Source of the DNA: Mauremys mutica
Taxonomy: Eukaryota > Chordata > Testudines > Geoemydidae
Assembly (NCBI RefSeq): GCF_020497125.1
Contig: NC_059084.1
Location: forward strand, 31,402,203-31,466,202
Direction of reading: 5' to 3'
DNA length: 64,000 bases
Position numbers and translations under genes: made by a program. The notes beneath the pieces were generated by a model. The model searched no databases and was not told where the DNA came from. It saw only the letters and a list, made by a program, of their open reading frames with translations. Every line of letters begins with the position of its first letter. The first letter of the stretch is position 1. Positions 52,406 through 63,138 of the stretch are shown piece by piece.

Positions 52406-52509
52406 GTGGCTGTATGAGGGCGTTAGCCGGGAGAAAGCCGAGGAGCTGCTGCTTCTGCCGTGCAACCACAGTGGTTCCTTCCTGATCCGAGAGAGCCAGA
52501 CCAGGCAAG
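52406..52509 (+). CDS. SLA2: SLA2 coding exon 4 (SH2, FLIRES motif)
   Basis: This 104-nt exon lies between ATTGCTGCCAG and GTAAGT. It encodes WLYEGVSREKAEELLLLP through GSFLIRESQTRQ. The Arg of FLIRES is the phosphotyrosine-binding residue of SH2 domains. Confidence 0.96.
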
Positions 52510-54162
52510 GTAAGTGACTCCACAGAGCCGCTGCCAAGCACCCACTACCTGCCAGCCGGGCTGGAGCTGAGGGGCAGGAACCATGGGGCTGCTTCCTCTT
52601 AGTGAGCAGGAGTCTTGCAGCGAGATGCCTGGGCACTGCCCAACCCGAGGCTACCAGCCCCACATGTGGGCAGTGTCCCAGCCCCAGAGCTCACCTCACA
52701 GCGCCTCCTGCCATGCCCGGACTGTCCCTGATGGGCGAAGGGCTCCAGGGTCACCGAGATTTCTGGGCTGCTGCCATCAGCGTGGCTGAGGACAGAGTCT
52801 AGCCTGAGCTGGCACCTGTTGTTGGGCACAGCCTGGCACCTGAGCAGGGAATTTCTGTGCACCCCCCAGCCCAGCCTGGCCTCTCCCCGGAGGGTGGCTC
52901 ATGGGAAATGACAGAGATGGGGCAAAGGGCTCTTGGGTCCCAAGCGCATGAGAGCTGCTGCTGGAATTGCTGCTAAAAGGCTGCTCGTTGAAAGAGCCAC
53001 CAAACTGGCCCCCACACACCCTGGGGGAGCACAGAGCCTGGGGGGTGGGCCTTCGCTGCTTGCTCCTTGGGGCTGTGTGTGAAAGGGAGGGCTGGTGTGA
53101 GGGGAAGTTCACCCACTGTGGTGGCTGTTTGCCAGGCTAGGCGAAGCAGCAGCAGCACACCTGTTTCCACTGAGGTCAGAGCCCTGCTCTCAGGTGTGAT
53201 GTTGGCACCTTTCCAGTTCTGCGCTACTGCTGCAGGCTGGGGCTGAAATGGCCCCAGCATAACTTAGAGCGGCCCCAGGGCACAAGCAAAGATTTTGCTG
53301 AAAATCCTGGGCTCTCTTAGAAGTGTTAGCTCCCCCTCGGTGCTAGTGGAGCAGGGCTGGGGTCCAGAACTGGACCTGTACCTTTCCCTAAAAGCCCTGC
53401 TAAATCAACCATTAGCGATCCAAGGCGGGGGCTGGCTGCTGCTGAGGAGTGACAGCCCAACAGGTCAGAGCTGAGTCAGGCCCGGGCTGTTCGGTCCCGG
53501 CTGGCCCAGCATGGCCACAGCATGCGCCGTCCCCAAGGGAAGCACAAGCTCTTTAAAAGTGGGAGCCTGCCCCTGCACACACCAGCTGCTGTGTGTTGTG
53601 CTCACGATTCCCGTTGCCTTCCCCAGGGCCACTTCCGGTAGGAAGCAGGCACCTGCTGGCTCAGGGGCCAGACGATCAACAGTTTCAAGGGCTGAGTTTG
53701 ATGTGTTATTGACTGAGGTCTCCTGCCTCATCTGCGGTGCACATGACGGCGATGTATAGAACAGTTGCCTTATCTCCGATCACTTGCACCTGCAGCTTTA
53801 GCTGGCTGCCGAGCCCAGCGGTTTCCTGAGTACACTGGGTTTGTGTCACACTTCCCTCCCCCCCACTCCACTGCCCCCAGGCAGAAAGCTTCCTTCAGCA
53901 TTCAGTTACCAGCGTAGGAACTGAAAACTGTGGTGTGCGTGCCGGGACAGGGGAGCGACCCCGCCAGCGGGCTGGCCAGTGTGCATCAGTGAGCTTCCCG
54001 CAGGTGGGGCTCCCTCCCGCACTGCTAGATGGGGATAAGCACACAGCCCAGGGTGCTGCCTGCAACCAGGCAGCCAGCTGGCTCTCTGGAGCGGGTGTTC
54101 CAAGGACAAGAGGGTGTCTCACCTTGTCTGATGTGGGGGCAAGAGGGTCATGGGCGGCAGGT

Positions 54163-55500
54163 TTATAGAAATTTTGGTGGTGCCCAGCACCCACCCCTGC
54201 CCAAACTCCACCCCCCCAAAAACGCCACCTCCCACCTGCCCAAGGCTCTGGGAGGAGGTCTGGGGTGCAAGGTGCAGATGCTGGGAGGGAGTTTGGGGAT
54301 GGGAGGGGGTGTGGAGGGAGGGGGTGCAGGCTCTGGGAGGGAGTTTGGGGGTGCAGGGGTGGGGGCTGGATTTGGGGTGGGGCTGAGGATGAGAGGTTTG
54401 GGCTGTGGGAGGGGGCTCAGGGCTATGGCAGAGGGGTGGGGTGAGGGCTGTGGGGTGGGGCTGGGGATGAGGGGTTCATGATGCAGGAGGGGGCTCAGGG
54501 CTAGGGCAGAGGGTTAGGGTGCGGGGGCGGTGAAAGCTCTGGCTGGGGGCTCTGGGGTGGGGCTGGGCTGGGGATGAGTTTGGGGTGCAGGCAGGCTGCT
54601 CTAGGATAGGGGCCAGAGAGGAGGACTCACCCCAGCCCTTTCCCTGCCAGCAGCAGTGAGCTCTGGGGTAGGGACCCCCTTTCCCGACGCCTCTTCCCGC
54701 CCCCCCCCAGCAGCACACTCACCCCCACCACTGTCACTGCATGTGCTCGTAGGGCCCCTCTCAGGTCCAGGAATCTCCCTCGCCTCCCCCATGGGTGCCG
54801 GGGATTGCTGCGTGCGCCTCCTCCACTGCTGTTGCCCCTGACTGTAACCTCACTGAGGGTGGGGGATGGGGCTGCCTCCTTGCCCAGCATGGGGCAGGAG
54901 TGGTGACTGCGGGCGGGGAGGGGGGGCATGCTGATGGAGGGTCCCACTGTAAAAGGGAAAGGTCTGAGGGGGAACTGCAGGCTCAGTCAGTCTGCCCTGG
55001 CAGTCGATATGGGGGGTGCTAGCAGGGCCGGCTCCAGACCCCAGCGCGCCAAGCGCGCGCTTGGGGTGGCATTTTGCCGGGAGGGCGGCAGGCGGCTCCG
55101 GCGGACCTTCCGCCGCGGGACCAGCGCACCCTCCGCAGGCACATCTGCAAGAGGTCCCCCGGAGCTGCGGGACCGGCTACCGCCAGCGCGCCTCCTGCGG
55201 CATGCCGCCCTGCTTGGGGCGGCCAAATTCCTAGAGCCGCCCCTGGGTGCTAGGACCCTGCGGCAGCAGTTGCTGCAGGGAGGCAAGCTGCACGGAAGAG
55301 GCAGGGACGCTCTGCTCCCTTCGGGGCCCGGGGACGTGCACGGGGCCAGCAAGGGGGGGGCTGGGTGACACTCGAGGGAGGCACGGAGGGGCAGCAGGTG
55401 GGGCCGGGGGGGGAGACCTGGCCCCAAACATTGGTGGAGCTGGGCCCCTGGGCTCTGAATATTGCTGGTGCCCAGGCACCACGTGGGTATATAACTTGCC
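54163..55500. mobile_element. Large G-rich non-autonomous element (probable)
   Basis: It starts TTATAGAAATTTTGGTGGTG and ends near GGTGCCCAGGCACCACGTGG with TATATAAC. The ends are weakly inverted (GGTGGTGCCCAGCACC against GGTGCCTGGGCACC). The interior is a degenerate minisatellite of GGGAGGGGGCTCAGGGCT-type units. It resembles a repeat I associate with turtle genomes, but the class is not proven. Confidence 0.5.
55023..55245. mobile_element. 223-bp hAT MITE with perfect 8-bp target duplication
   Basis: The ends CAGGGCCGGCTCCAG and, inverted, CAGGGGCGGCTCTAG match at 13 of 15 bases. GGTGCTAG flanks both sides (55015-55022 and 55246-55253). The CAGGG start and 8-bp duplication fit hAT. It is very GC-rich, with several inner inverted stretches. 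Confidence 0.88.
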
Positions 55501-55869
55501 CATGGGTCAGCCGGCATAAGGGCCTGCAGCCTCACGGCTGTCCAGCAGCTGATCAGCTTGGCTTGTGGCACAGAACATTGGCCAGTCAGACCCCAGCTTG
55601 TGAAAAATCTCATTTTGCTGCTGTCAATTGGCCGATGTGCCCAATAGGTCTGTTCCCTTCGCCAAATCAGCGTGCAGTGTTCAGCTCCGCTCATAGTCTG
55701 CAATGCTCCTAACCCCCCGGGGCCTGTGCCATGGGCTTGGGCCCAGAGCAGTTGCAATGAAGCCGACGTGCTGGTGTGGCAGGACCCCTCTGCCCCAACT
55801 CAGCGCTGTGCCCCCGGCCGTGGTAGTGTGCTAGAGCCAGGCTTTGCATCGTGATCGCTCCCCTTGCAG

Positions 55870-56019
55870 GCTGCTACTCCTTGTCAGTCAGGCGGACCAA
55901 CCACTCCTCCTGGGACTCCGTCAAACACTATCGCATCAACCGCCTGGAGAACGGCTGGCTCTACATCGCCCCACGCCTCACCTTCCCCAGCCTGCAGGAG
56001 CTGGTGGACTATTACTCCG
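55870..56019 (+). CDS. SLA2: SLA2 coding exon 5 (SH2 core)
   Basis: This 150-nt exon lies between CTCCCCTTGCAG and GTAACC. It encodes CYSLSVRRTNHSSWDSVKHY and HYRINRLENGWLYIAPRL through LQELVDYYS. HYRI is the SH2 beta-D strand that contacts phosphotyrosine. Confidence 0.96.
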
Positions 56020-56859
56020 GTAACCGCCTGTGCCCCAGTGGGAAGTGGATGGTCAATGTGCGCAGCCCTGGGCCTGCAGAGCCCCAAAGACCGGGGAGGT
56101 GGGAGGAAGGAGTGGGGGAGAAAAGGAGACTCACCAAAGAGCTCTGGGCGCCAAGCTCACCCTGGGACAGCCAGAGTGCAGGGACTGGGCAGGCAGCCCC
56201 AGCCCCCCCCCCCCGTTCCTCCCCAGCCTGGGCTCTTAGCCCCATTTTCTGGGGTGGGGGGCAGGGGTGCATGAATCCAGGAATAGACCCTTGTCTTTAG
56301 GGATGGTGCTGCTTGGAGCAGGCGTAAGGGCCCCGGGTTAGTATCACCCCTCCGTGCTGTGCCCCCTCCCAGTGCCTGCCTCATGACATGTCCAGTGAGG
56401 AGTGTGCAGCCCAGAGCCAGGCTTGGCCACATCTGACTACGCTGCCCCCAATGTACTTGGGGGGGCTGCATGCTCTTCCCTGCTCACCCCAAGCCCATCC
56501 CACTGTGCACGTGACTTGCAGGAGTCACGGCTGCAGAAATGTGTCTGCAAAGCAGGCCTGTGGGTGCTGGGTGTGGTCTAGCCGCCCAGCATCTCTCAGC
56601 AGAGTGCTCCAGCCCCCCAGCAACGAGCAGCCTGCACTACGTGACCCTGAACGGCAGTGCTCACTGGCCTGCTCTACTCAGTTCCAGCTGCCCCTTGGTG
56701 TGAGCAGGGCGCCTGTCAGTGCAGCTGGCACCCCAGCAGAGGAGCCAGCCTGCGTGGCCACGCACCAGTGCATGTTTCTGTGCTGCATGCAGGGTGTGCA
56801 TGTTCCGGGGGCGGGTGAATGGGACACCATTGCTGATGCTCCCTGCTTCTCTGCCCCAG
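56020..56859 (+). other. SLA2 intron 5
   Basis: This is an 840-bp intron. No repeat was recognised. Confidence 0.55.
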
Positions 56860-56992
56860 AAATCGGGGACGGGTTGTGCTGCCTCCTCAAGGAGCCGTGC
56901 TTCATCCAAGGAGCAGTTCGCGTCCCAGCCCAGAACCTGGCCCCGCCTGTGGTCGTCAAGAAATCGTCTCTCAACTGGCAGGAGCTTGACAG
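56860..56992 (+). CDS. SLA2: SLA2 coding exon 6 (end of SH2)
   Basis: This 133-nt exon lies between CTTCTCTGCCCCAG and GTAGGA. It encodes EIGDGLCCLLKEPCFI through SSLNWQELD. CCLLKEPC closes the SH2 domain as in mammalian SLA2. Confidence 0.95.
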
Positions 56993-57412
56993 GTAGGAAG
57001 CTGCTGGCAGCGGAGGGTGCTGCCCCTCACTCGTGCAGGGGCTGGAGCGGCTCCACTGCTCTTTGGGATGGCAGGAGTGGAGCCCTCCTTGTGCACTGGG
57101 GAGGAGCCCTGCTGTGGGGAGACCTGCAATGCCCCCTGCCCACTCCTTGCCCATCTGGGTGCAGGCTCTAGGGTGCCTGGTTCCCAAGGTCTGGGTGCTG
57201 AGCAGGGAGGGGGCCTTCAAGGACCCACCAGATGCAAAGGGATGCAGCAGCTCAGGCTGGGGCCTGTCTGCCTCTAGGCTGGTGCTGGTGCTTAGCTTTG
57301 GTGCCAGTAATGCTGACACTGGCTAGAGTGGGGGGCAGGGCCAGGTCCGGCGGGTGCCAGGCTGCTGGTGAATAGCGTGACTGTGCTAAGCATCCCTCTC
57401 TTCTGTCTGTAG
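56993..57412 (+). other. SLA2 intron 6
   Basis: This 420-bp intron shows nothing notable. Confidence 0.55.
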
Positions 57413-57560
57413 CTCGGCCCTGTTTTCAGAGGCTCCAGCCCCAGAAGGGGAGTCCCCTGTCAGCCTGGGCCTGCGGGAAGCCATCAGCTCCTACCTCTTT
57501 CTGACGGAAGAGCTGCCCCCGGAGAAGGGCGAGAAGGGCAGTCTATGGAAGAGCGCCTGA
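57413..57560 (+). CDS. SLA2: SLA2 coding exon 7 (C-terminal tail)
   Basis: This 148-nt exon follows CTTCTGTCTGTAG and ends in TGA. It encodes SALFSEAPAPEGESPVSLGL, then REAISSYLFLTEELPPEKGE and a short basic end. The acidic SxxxS/GLRE pattern matches the Cbl-binding tail of SLA2. It is a little longer than the mammalian tail. Confidence 0.93.
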
Positions 57561-58450
57561 GGGTGCCATACCCAGCACATGGCGCCAGGGACCGTGGGGC
57601 TGCAGTCTCAGCCAACCAAGCTGCTTCTCCAGCCCCTGGACTTTTACCCCCCACACACCATATAAATTATTAGTCTGATGCAAAGTAATTTATTGCAGCA
57701 GCGCTGCTCTGAGCTGTTCCCCCAAGCTGGCCTTGTCTCATGTTTGAACCTGGCTGGTTGGGTGGGGTGGTCCGGGTGCTTTTGACCTGACTTAGGTCCA
57801 GCTGGGCCTGGATCCACTGCTCGCTGCAAGGAACCCAGCGCCTGCTGCTCGGAGTCACTCTCTCACCTCCAGTGCTGGCAGCTTTGGCTGAGCTTACTCC
57901 CAGCACACAAGCAGCCTCTGAGGACGCCTTACCGGGCCCAGTGGCCAGAAGGAAAGAACGTGCTAGAAAGAGGAGTTTGGGGTGAATTATAATGTACAGA
58001 GGCCCTGTTATGTGCTGTGTGTAAGAGAGTTCGATGCCAGTGCACGTGACGCTCTGACTGACTGGCCTTGCCTAACACTGAATACAACAGACAGAGACAG
58101 GGCAGAATCAGCCTGCAGCCCTCAGTCCAGACCTGCATGCTCCATACACAGCGCTGGCCAACTCCAGGCTCACGGCCCCTCCGAGCACCAGCACCGGCCT
58201 GAGAGCGGGGGCCATCGCCAACTGCAGGCTCCCATGTCTGACGTCAGCCTGTCATCATGGGCCTGCAGCAGAGAAAGCCAAGTGCCTCTCCACACATGCT
58301 GCGAAGACAAACTCCCCTAAAGCCAGGCCATGCAACCCTGGTAAGACACTGGCCTGGCCCAAGCAGTTCATAAAGGGGCCATGAGCCTGAGGCCAGGAAA
58401 TGGCTTCCAACTACTGGGCTGTAGTTGTCAACTGAAATAAAATGCAAATA
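57561..58450 (+). other. SLA2: SLA2 3' UTR
   Basis: Non-coding sequence runs from the stop to the first clear poly(A) signal at 58436. I see no transposon in it. Confidence 0.6.
58436..58441 (+). terminator. Poly(A) signal AATAAA, probable SLA2
   Basis: ACTGAAATAAAATGC is the first canonical signal after the SLA2 stop codon, about 880 nt downstream. Confidence 0.6.
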
Positions 58451-59016
58451 CTGAGCTGTGTCCTGTGGCAATGGCACCAGCACGTCCCCCACACCCGACA
58501 GGTCATGCCCCTAGGACAGGACTCTCATGCAGTTTAGCTCATGTAATGTATCCAATACGCGGTGCAGAGGCTGCGTTTCCAGATTTCATGCAAAATCGGC
58601 ATGTAAAAATTTGGCCTATTAAAGTGGTTGAGGTTTGGGCCAGGTGTGCTAGGGGCTGTGCAAAGCACTCGCTCCTGACTCCCAGCAAGGGAGAGGGCGA
58701 GCCCAAGGCCTTTGCCAGATGGCTGTCGGGGAGTTGCTCTCTCCTCCGCAGCTTCCCTACACCCCCTCAGTCTCCTGGGCTTTTCCTGCCAGGCTGGGAC
58801 AAAAGAAAATCCAACAGAGTTTTGAGACTAACAAATTTAGCGTCAAGAATTGAGAAAACAGTATTAGGCATGGCATGGGTGCTTCCTTAAACCAGGTTGC
58901 CTCCAGCTTTTTGCTCCTACCTCAGCCAGTGCTACCTTTCCCCATGCTGGGGCTTACGGAGCTCTCTTCGGGCTGGACGCTGAGCCGGATCACAGTGTCA
59001 TGCCCTTGGGTGCAAT
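58451..59016. other. Intergenic after SLA2
   Basis: No gene was recognised. A short AGACTAACAAATTTAG (about 58828) may be a remnant of the reptile SINE type. Confidence 0.45.
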
Positions 59017-59617
59017 TAGGGCTGCAAACCCTCCCAGCTTGGCTGGGAGTCTCCAAGCATCAGAATCACTCTCCCGGTGGCTACTGACACCAATCTGGGA
59101 GATTTTAATAGGCTGCTAAAAGTACGGTCAGCAGCGCAGCGGGGCTAAGGCAGGCTCCCTGCTCTGTCTCCACACAGTTCCCAGAAGTGGCTGGCACGTC
59201 TGGCTCCTAGCCACAGGGGTGGCCGGGGGTGTTTGTCTCCATGCATGGTTGGACAGGCCGGCTGCGTCTGGGAGCTGCCCAAAGTAAGCACCGCCTGGTC
59301 GGAGTCTGCATTCCTCACCCCCTCCTGCACCCCAACCCCCTGCCCCAGGCCTGGGCCCCCTCCCGCATCCAAACTCCCTCCCAGAGCTCGCACACGGCAC
59401 CCCGACCTGCACCCCACTCCCCAGGCACAGTCTGGAGCCCTCTGCCACTCCGACCCTCTTGACCCCCTCACCCCAAACCCCTGCCCCAGCCTGGTGAAAG
59501 TGAGTGAGGGTGGGGGAGAGGCAGGAGTGGGGATGGAGTGGGGGGCAGGGCCTCAGCGAAGAGATGGGGTGGGGCAAGGGTGTTTGGGTTTGAGCAATTA
59601 GACAGTTGGCAACCCTA
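59017..59617. mobile_element. 601-bp hAT-like non-autonomous element
   Basis: The ends TAGGGCTGCAAACC and, inverted, TAGGGTTGCCAACT form an imperfect inverted repeat. The flanks GGTGCAAT (59009-59016) and GGTGAAAT (59618-59625) match at seven of eight bases. The interior is C/G-rich with no ORF of note. It resembles a repeat common in turtles. Confidence 0.78.
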
Positions 59618-59819
59618 GGTGAAATTCAGGCCAGTCAGAGGGCATGTTGCTGCCTACCCTGCAACCCTGGGTGCCTTTAATCCCCCCTGCATTTCAGTAT
59701 GGACCCATGGGGCCTGGGCCAGTTGGGGTGCCCCCCCAAGGCAGGATACTGGCCCTGCCCTACCTCTACCCTCTGATACTCTCCCCCTGCACTCTCGCCC
59801 AGCAAGGCCAGAGGCAGGA

Positions 59820-60380
59820 GAGCACTGAGCATATTGCCCCTGCGTGGGACCCCCCACCCCCCGCAGCCCCTCTCCTGCCCCCTTCCTCCCACACAGAGCT
59901 GCCTCCCCCCACAGCCCCTCGCCTGCCTCCTCCCTCCCATGCAGTGCTGCCCCCCCACAGCGACTCTCCTGTACCTTCCTCCCTCCCTCCTGCACAGAAC
60001 TGACACACACCCCCACAGCCCCTCTCCTGACCCGCACAGGGCACGCACGGCACTCCCCCTTAGCCCTTCTCCTCTCCCCATGCAGAGCTGCCCCCCCCAG
60101 CCCCTTTCCTGCACCGCTCCCTCCTACACCAAGCCTGCCCCCGAGCCCCTCGCCTGATCCCCTTACTCACACAGAGCTGCCCCCCCACATAGCACTCCCC
60201 CTAAGCCCTTCTCTCCCCATGCAGAGCTGCCCCCCAGCCCCTTCCCTGCACCCCCTCCCTCCCACATAGAGCTTCCCCCTGAGCCCCTCCCTCCCTCCCA
60301 CCCACACAGAACTGCTCCCCCACACGGCGCTCTCCCTGTGCAGAGCTGCCCCCCATCTCCCTCCCGTGCAGAGCTGCCGC
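59820..60380. repeat. C-rich degenerate minisatellite
   Basis: Units of the type CAGAGCTGCCCCCCACAGCC, joined by CCCCTCTCCTGC blocks, recur about ten times at irregular 50-60 bp spacing. The long ORFs here come from this skew. Confidence 0.8.
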
Positions 60381-60381
60381 C

Positions 60382-61044
60382 TGTGACAGAGTCACAGGTC
60401 TGATGCACTGGAACTTCTGTATGAAGCCAGCCAGGGCTTGTGGGGGCAGGGGAGGGAGAGAGAGGGGGGGTCGTGGCTCCCTGCAGTCATGCAGTCCAGG
60501 GCAAGGTGCCTCCTCAGCTATGGCCGTTCTGATCTGACTTTGGAGCATTCAGCGTCCGTTTACAGTCCCCCTGGTGGGTCCAGCTGGACGGGATCCCTGG
60601 GGAACGCCAGAGGGCCCTACACCCCCACTCCGCAGTCAGACATTACTCTCAGCCAGCGTGTAAAACAGGTGGTTTATTAGTCAACAGGAACACAGTGTAG
60701 AACAGAACTTGTTAGCACAGAAATCAGCACCTTTCAGCAAAGTCCCCAGCACCTCTCCTGCCCCCTCCCGCCCATTCAGACAGTAGCAGTCTGCTGGCCT
60801 TTTAAGGCGGGCCTGCATTCCAGTTGTGCTCTGGTCAAGGTTGCTATACAGTGGGAGAAATTGTTAAAAGGTGTTCAACCCCCACTGCCAGTGACCTGCC
60901 CTCTAGACTTGGGAACTCTCCCTTGGGGGTCATTGGGCTGCCTTAGATACCATGACTTACAGCTGCAAGTCATGCTGCATAGGGACTGGCTATATAAGCA
61001 GCACCACTTATTGAGAGAGGCTGCTCCTGTCCAGCTCCCTAACA
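60382..61044. repeat. LTR-like repeat (solo LTR candidate)
   Basis: It starts TGTGACAG and ends CTAACA, with 5'-TG...CA-3' ends and a TATATAAG box near 60991. No target duplication was found, so the call is tentative. Confidence 0.35.
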
Positions 61045-61154
61045 CTTCCCCCCCCCCCCCCGGCCAATGCAGGACTCCATTCCCCAGCAGCAGGAGCACT
61101 CTGCACTTCAGACAGGCTAAATATGGGGGCAAGGGATCGGGGGGGGGGGGGATT

Positions 61155-61575
61155 ATAGTGGATCACAAGCTAAATATGAGTGAACTGTGTAACACTGTAG
61201 CAAAAAAAAGCAAACATAATTCTAGGATGTATTAACAGGAGTGTTGTAAGCAAGACCTGAGGAGTAATTCTTCTGCTCTACACCGCACTGATTAGGCCTC
61301 AACTAGTGTATTTCCGGAAAGATGGCAACAAACTGGAGAAAATCCCAGAAAAGAGCAACAAGGAGGAGGGAGAACATTTGTTTTTCTTACCGCTAAGGAC
61401 AGGAGAAGATGCAATGGGCTTAAATTGCGGCAAGGGAGGTTTAGGTTGGACATTAGGCAAAACCTCCTGTCAGGGTGGTTAAGCACTGGAATAAATTGCC
61501 TAGAGAGGGTGTGGCATCTTCATTGTTGGGGATTTTTAAGAACAGTTTTGACAAACCCCATCAGGGATGGTCTAG
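61155..61575 (+). mobile_element. CR1-like LINE 3' fragment
   Basis: GGATCACAAGCTAAATATGA, GGTTAAGCACTGGAATAAAT and TTGACAAACCCCATCAGGGA follow the last part of CR1 ORF2 (KHWNKLPREG motif at 61480). Frames are broken. It is cut by the hAT MITE that follows. Confidence 0.8.
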
Positions 61576-61577
61576 AC

Positions 61578-61806
61578 CAGGGGTTCTGAAACTAGGGGGT
61601 CACAACTCTTCAAGGGAATCACAAGATTATTATATGGGGTGGTGGTCACGAGCTGTCAACCTGTGCCTAGCGGTGCTCCAGCTGTCAGTCATGCATGGAG
61701 AGCAGCGGCTGCTGGCGAGCCACCCAGCTCTAAAGACAGCGCTGCCCCCAGCACACAGGGCAGGGTGGCATGGTGGGGGTCATCACGGCCTGAAATATTT
61801 TGAAAG
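61578..61806. mobile_element. hAT MITE
   Basis: It starts CAGGGGTTCTGAAACTAGG and ends near AAATATTTTGAAAGGGGG, an inverted match. This end type belongs to Charlie-like hAT elements. The copy is diverged. Confidence 0.6.
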
Positions 61807-61810
61807 GGGG

Positions 61811-62773
61811 TGTGACCGTGTACCTCATAAGGCTTTATGGCAATATGCTTCTGAATGCATATATATGACAGAACTGGAATATGTTTTATGCTACATATGC
61901 CATGTAACATCGCTCTGTAAAGGTTATGATCTACTGAATCTATGCATCCTATTTGCATGCATGTGTCATTGTTGTATTCGAATTTATGAATATTGGCTGC
62001 ATACATGCTTGATTTCTAAGTAGCCTTAGTAAAGCATTTGGTCAGCGTCTTAAGAAAGGAATGTGCAAATTAAGTGCCTAATCAAGAAACACTTAAAGGA
62101 CAATGAATCTTGGAAGGCTTCCATCTACACAAGAAGTCTACCTGAAGACGTTCAGGGTAGCATGTAAACAATGGCTGCTGCCTGTAAAAAATGAGTCATG
62201 CATGGACATGTGACTTGCCCATGTGACTCCAAAACTCCATCGTGGAGCTGGACTTTGCATAGGAGAGAGGAGGGGGTCTCCACCCATAAGAGAAAGTCTA
62301 TTTAAACCCCTGGGCAACCCCTTCATTTGGTCTTCAGTTGGCTCAAGAGATGGCCTCTCCACCCCCAAGGATACCTGAGGGGTGTGAGTGATTGCTGGAC
62401 CCAGACTAGGAGACTAGTCTGTAAAAGAGAGCTTACTGAGGGTGAGGTTTTTATCTGTATTCAGTTTTCTTACTGTATTAGACATACACTTGCATATCCT
62501 ATTTTATTTTGCTTGGTAATTCACTTTGTTCTTTTACTACTTGGAACCACTTAAATCCTATTTTCTGTATTTAATAAAATCACTTTTTTACTTATTAATT
62601 AACCCACAATATGTATTAATAGCTGTGCGGGGGGGACCCAAATAGCTGTGCCTATCTCGCTCTCATAAATTGTTCACCCACTATAAGCTTTATACAGGGC
62701 AAACCGATTTATTTGGGGTTTGGACCCCACTGGGAGTTGAGCATCTGAGTGTTAGAGACAGGAACATTTCTTA
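61811..62773 (+). repeat. ERV-type LTR, interrupted by Harbinger
   Basis: It starts TGTGACCGTG. A TATA-like TATTTAAA (62299) and a poly(A) signal AATAAA (62573) are spaced as in an LTR. The sequence (for example ACCGATTTATTTGGGGTTTG) matches a reptile LTR type I have seen often. Its 3' part is missing because the Harbinger element entered at TTA 62771. Confidence 0.65.
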
Positions 62774-62794
62774 GGGCTTGGCTACACTTACAAG

Positions 62795-62885
62795 TTGCAG
62801 CGCTGGGAGTTACAGCGCTGGTCGTGCAGCTGTGTAGGGCCAGCGCTGGAGTGTGGCCACACTGACAGCTACCAGCGCTGCAGTG
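62795..62885. repeat. Subterminal CAGCGCTG palindrome cluster
   Basis: Four copies of the 8-bp palindrome CAGCGCTG occur within about 90 bp, with related GTGTGGCCACACT palindromes between them. Such arrays are usual binding sites for a transposase or its Myb-like partner; that role is inferred. Confidence 0.75.
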
Positions 62886-63138
62886 TGGCCACACTTGCAG
62901 CACTTTCCAGTGCTGTATTGAGAGGTGCATTGTGGGCAGCTAGCCCACAGAGCACCTCGTCCCATTTTGGCGCTGAGTATTGTGGGAAGGGGAAGGAAGT
63001 GTGTGGGTCATTCCGCTTCCTGTGCCAACGCCCCGTGGTGCATCGCTTCACATCCCAGCATTCAGTCTTTCCAGCAACGTTTGGCGCCATTGTGAGTGTC
63101 TTTCTGTTACTGTGTGTGAATTGCGATTTCTGTGGGAA

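Larger units (their letters stand above)
52510..55869 (+). other. SLA2 intron 4
   Basis: This 3.4-kb intron holds a G-rich non-autonomous element (54163-55500) with a second MITE nested in it. Before 54160 I see no repeat that I can name. Confidence 0.6.
46428..57560 (+). other. SLA2: SLA2 gene (complete coding sequence, seven coding exons)
   Basis: Seven exons with matching GT-AG phases join into 810 nt, or 269 residues plus stop; the mammalian protein is 261. SLA2 (SLAP-2) is an SH3-SH2 adaptor, anchored to membranes by an N-terminal myristate, that recruits Cbl through its C-terminal tail and lowers T- and B-cell receptor signalling. Gly2 is present (MGSLPSR). The SH3 domain is in exons 2-3 and SH2 in exons 4-6. 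Compared with the catalytic Src kinases it has no kinase domain. The gene lies about 26 kb downstream of NDRG3 on the same strand, as in mammals. Its introns are GC-rich and full of minisatellites and MITEs. Confidence 0.95.

Noticed and set aside
54987..55757. 256-codon minus-strand ORF
   Set aside because: It spans the hAT MITE and the end of the G-rich element, so the open frame reflects repeat composition.
59677..60157. Several long frames on both strands in the C-rich array
   Set aside because: They are all produced by the minisatellite, with no conserved protein.
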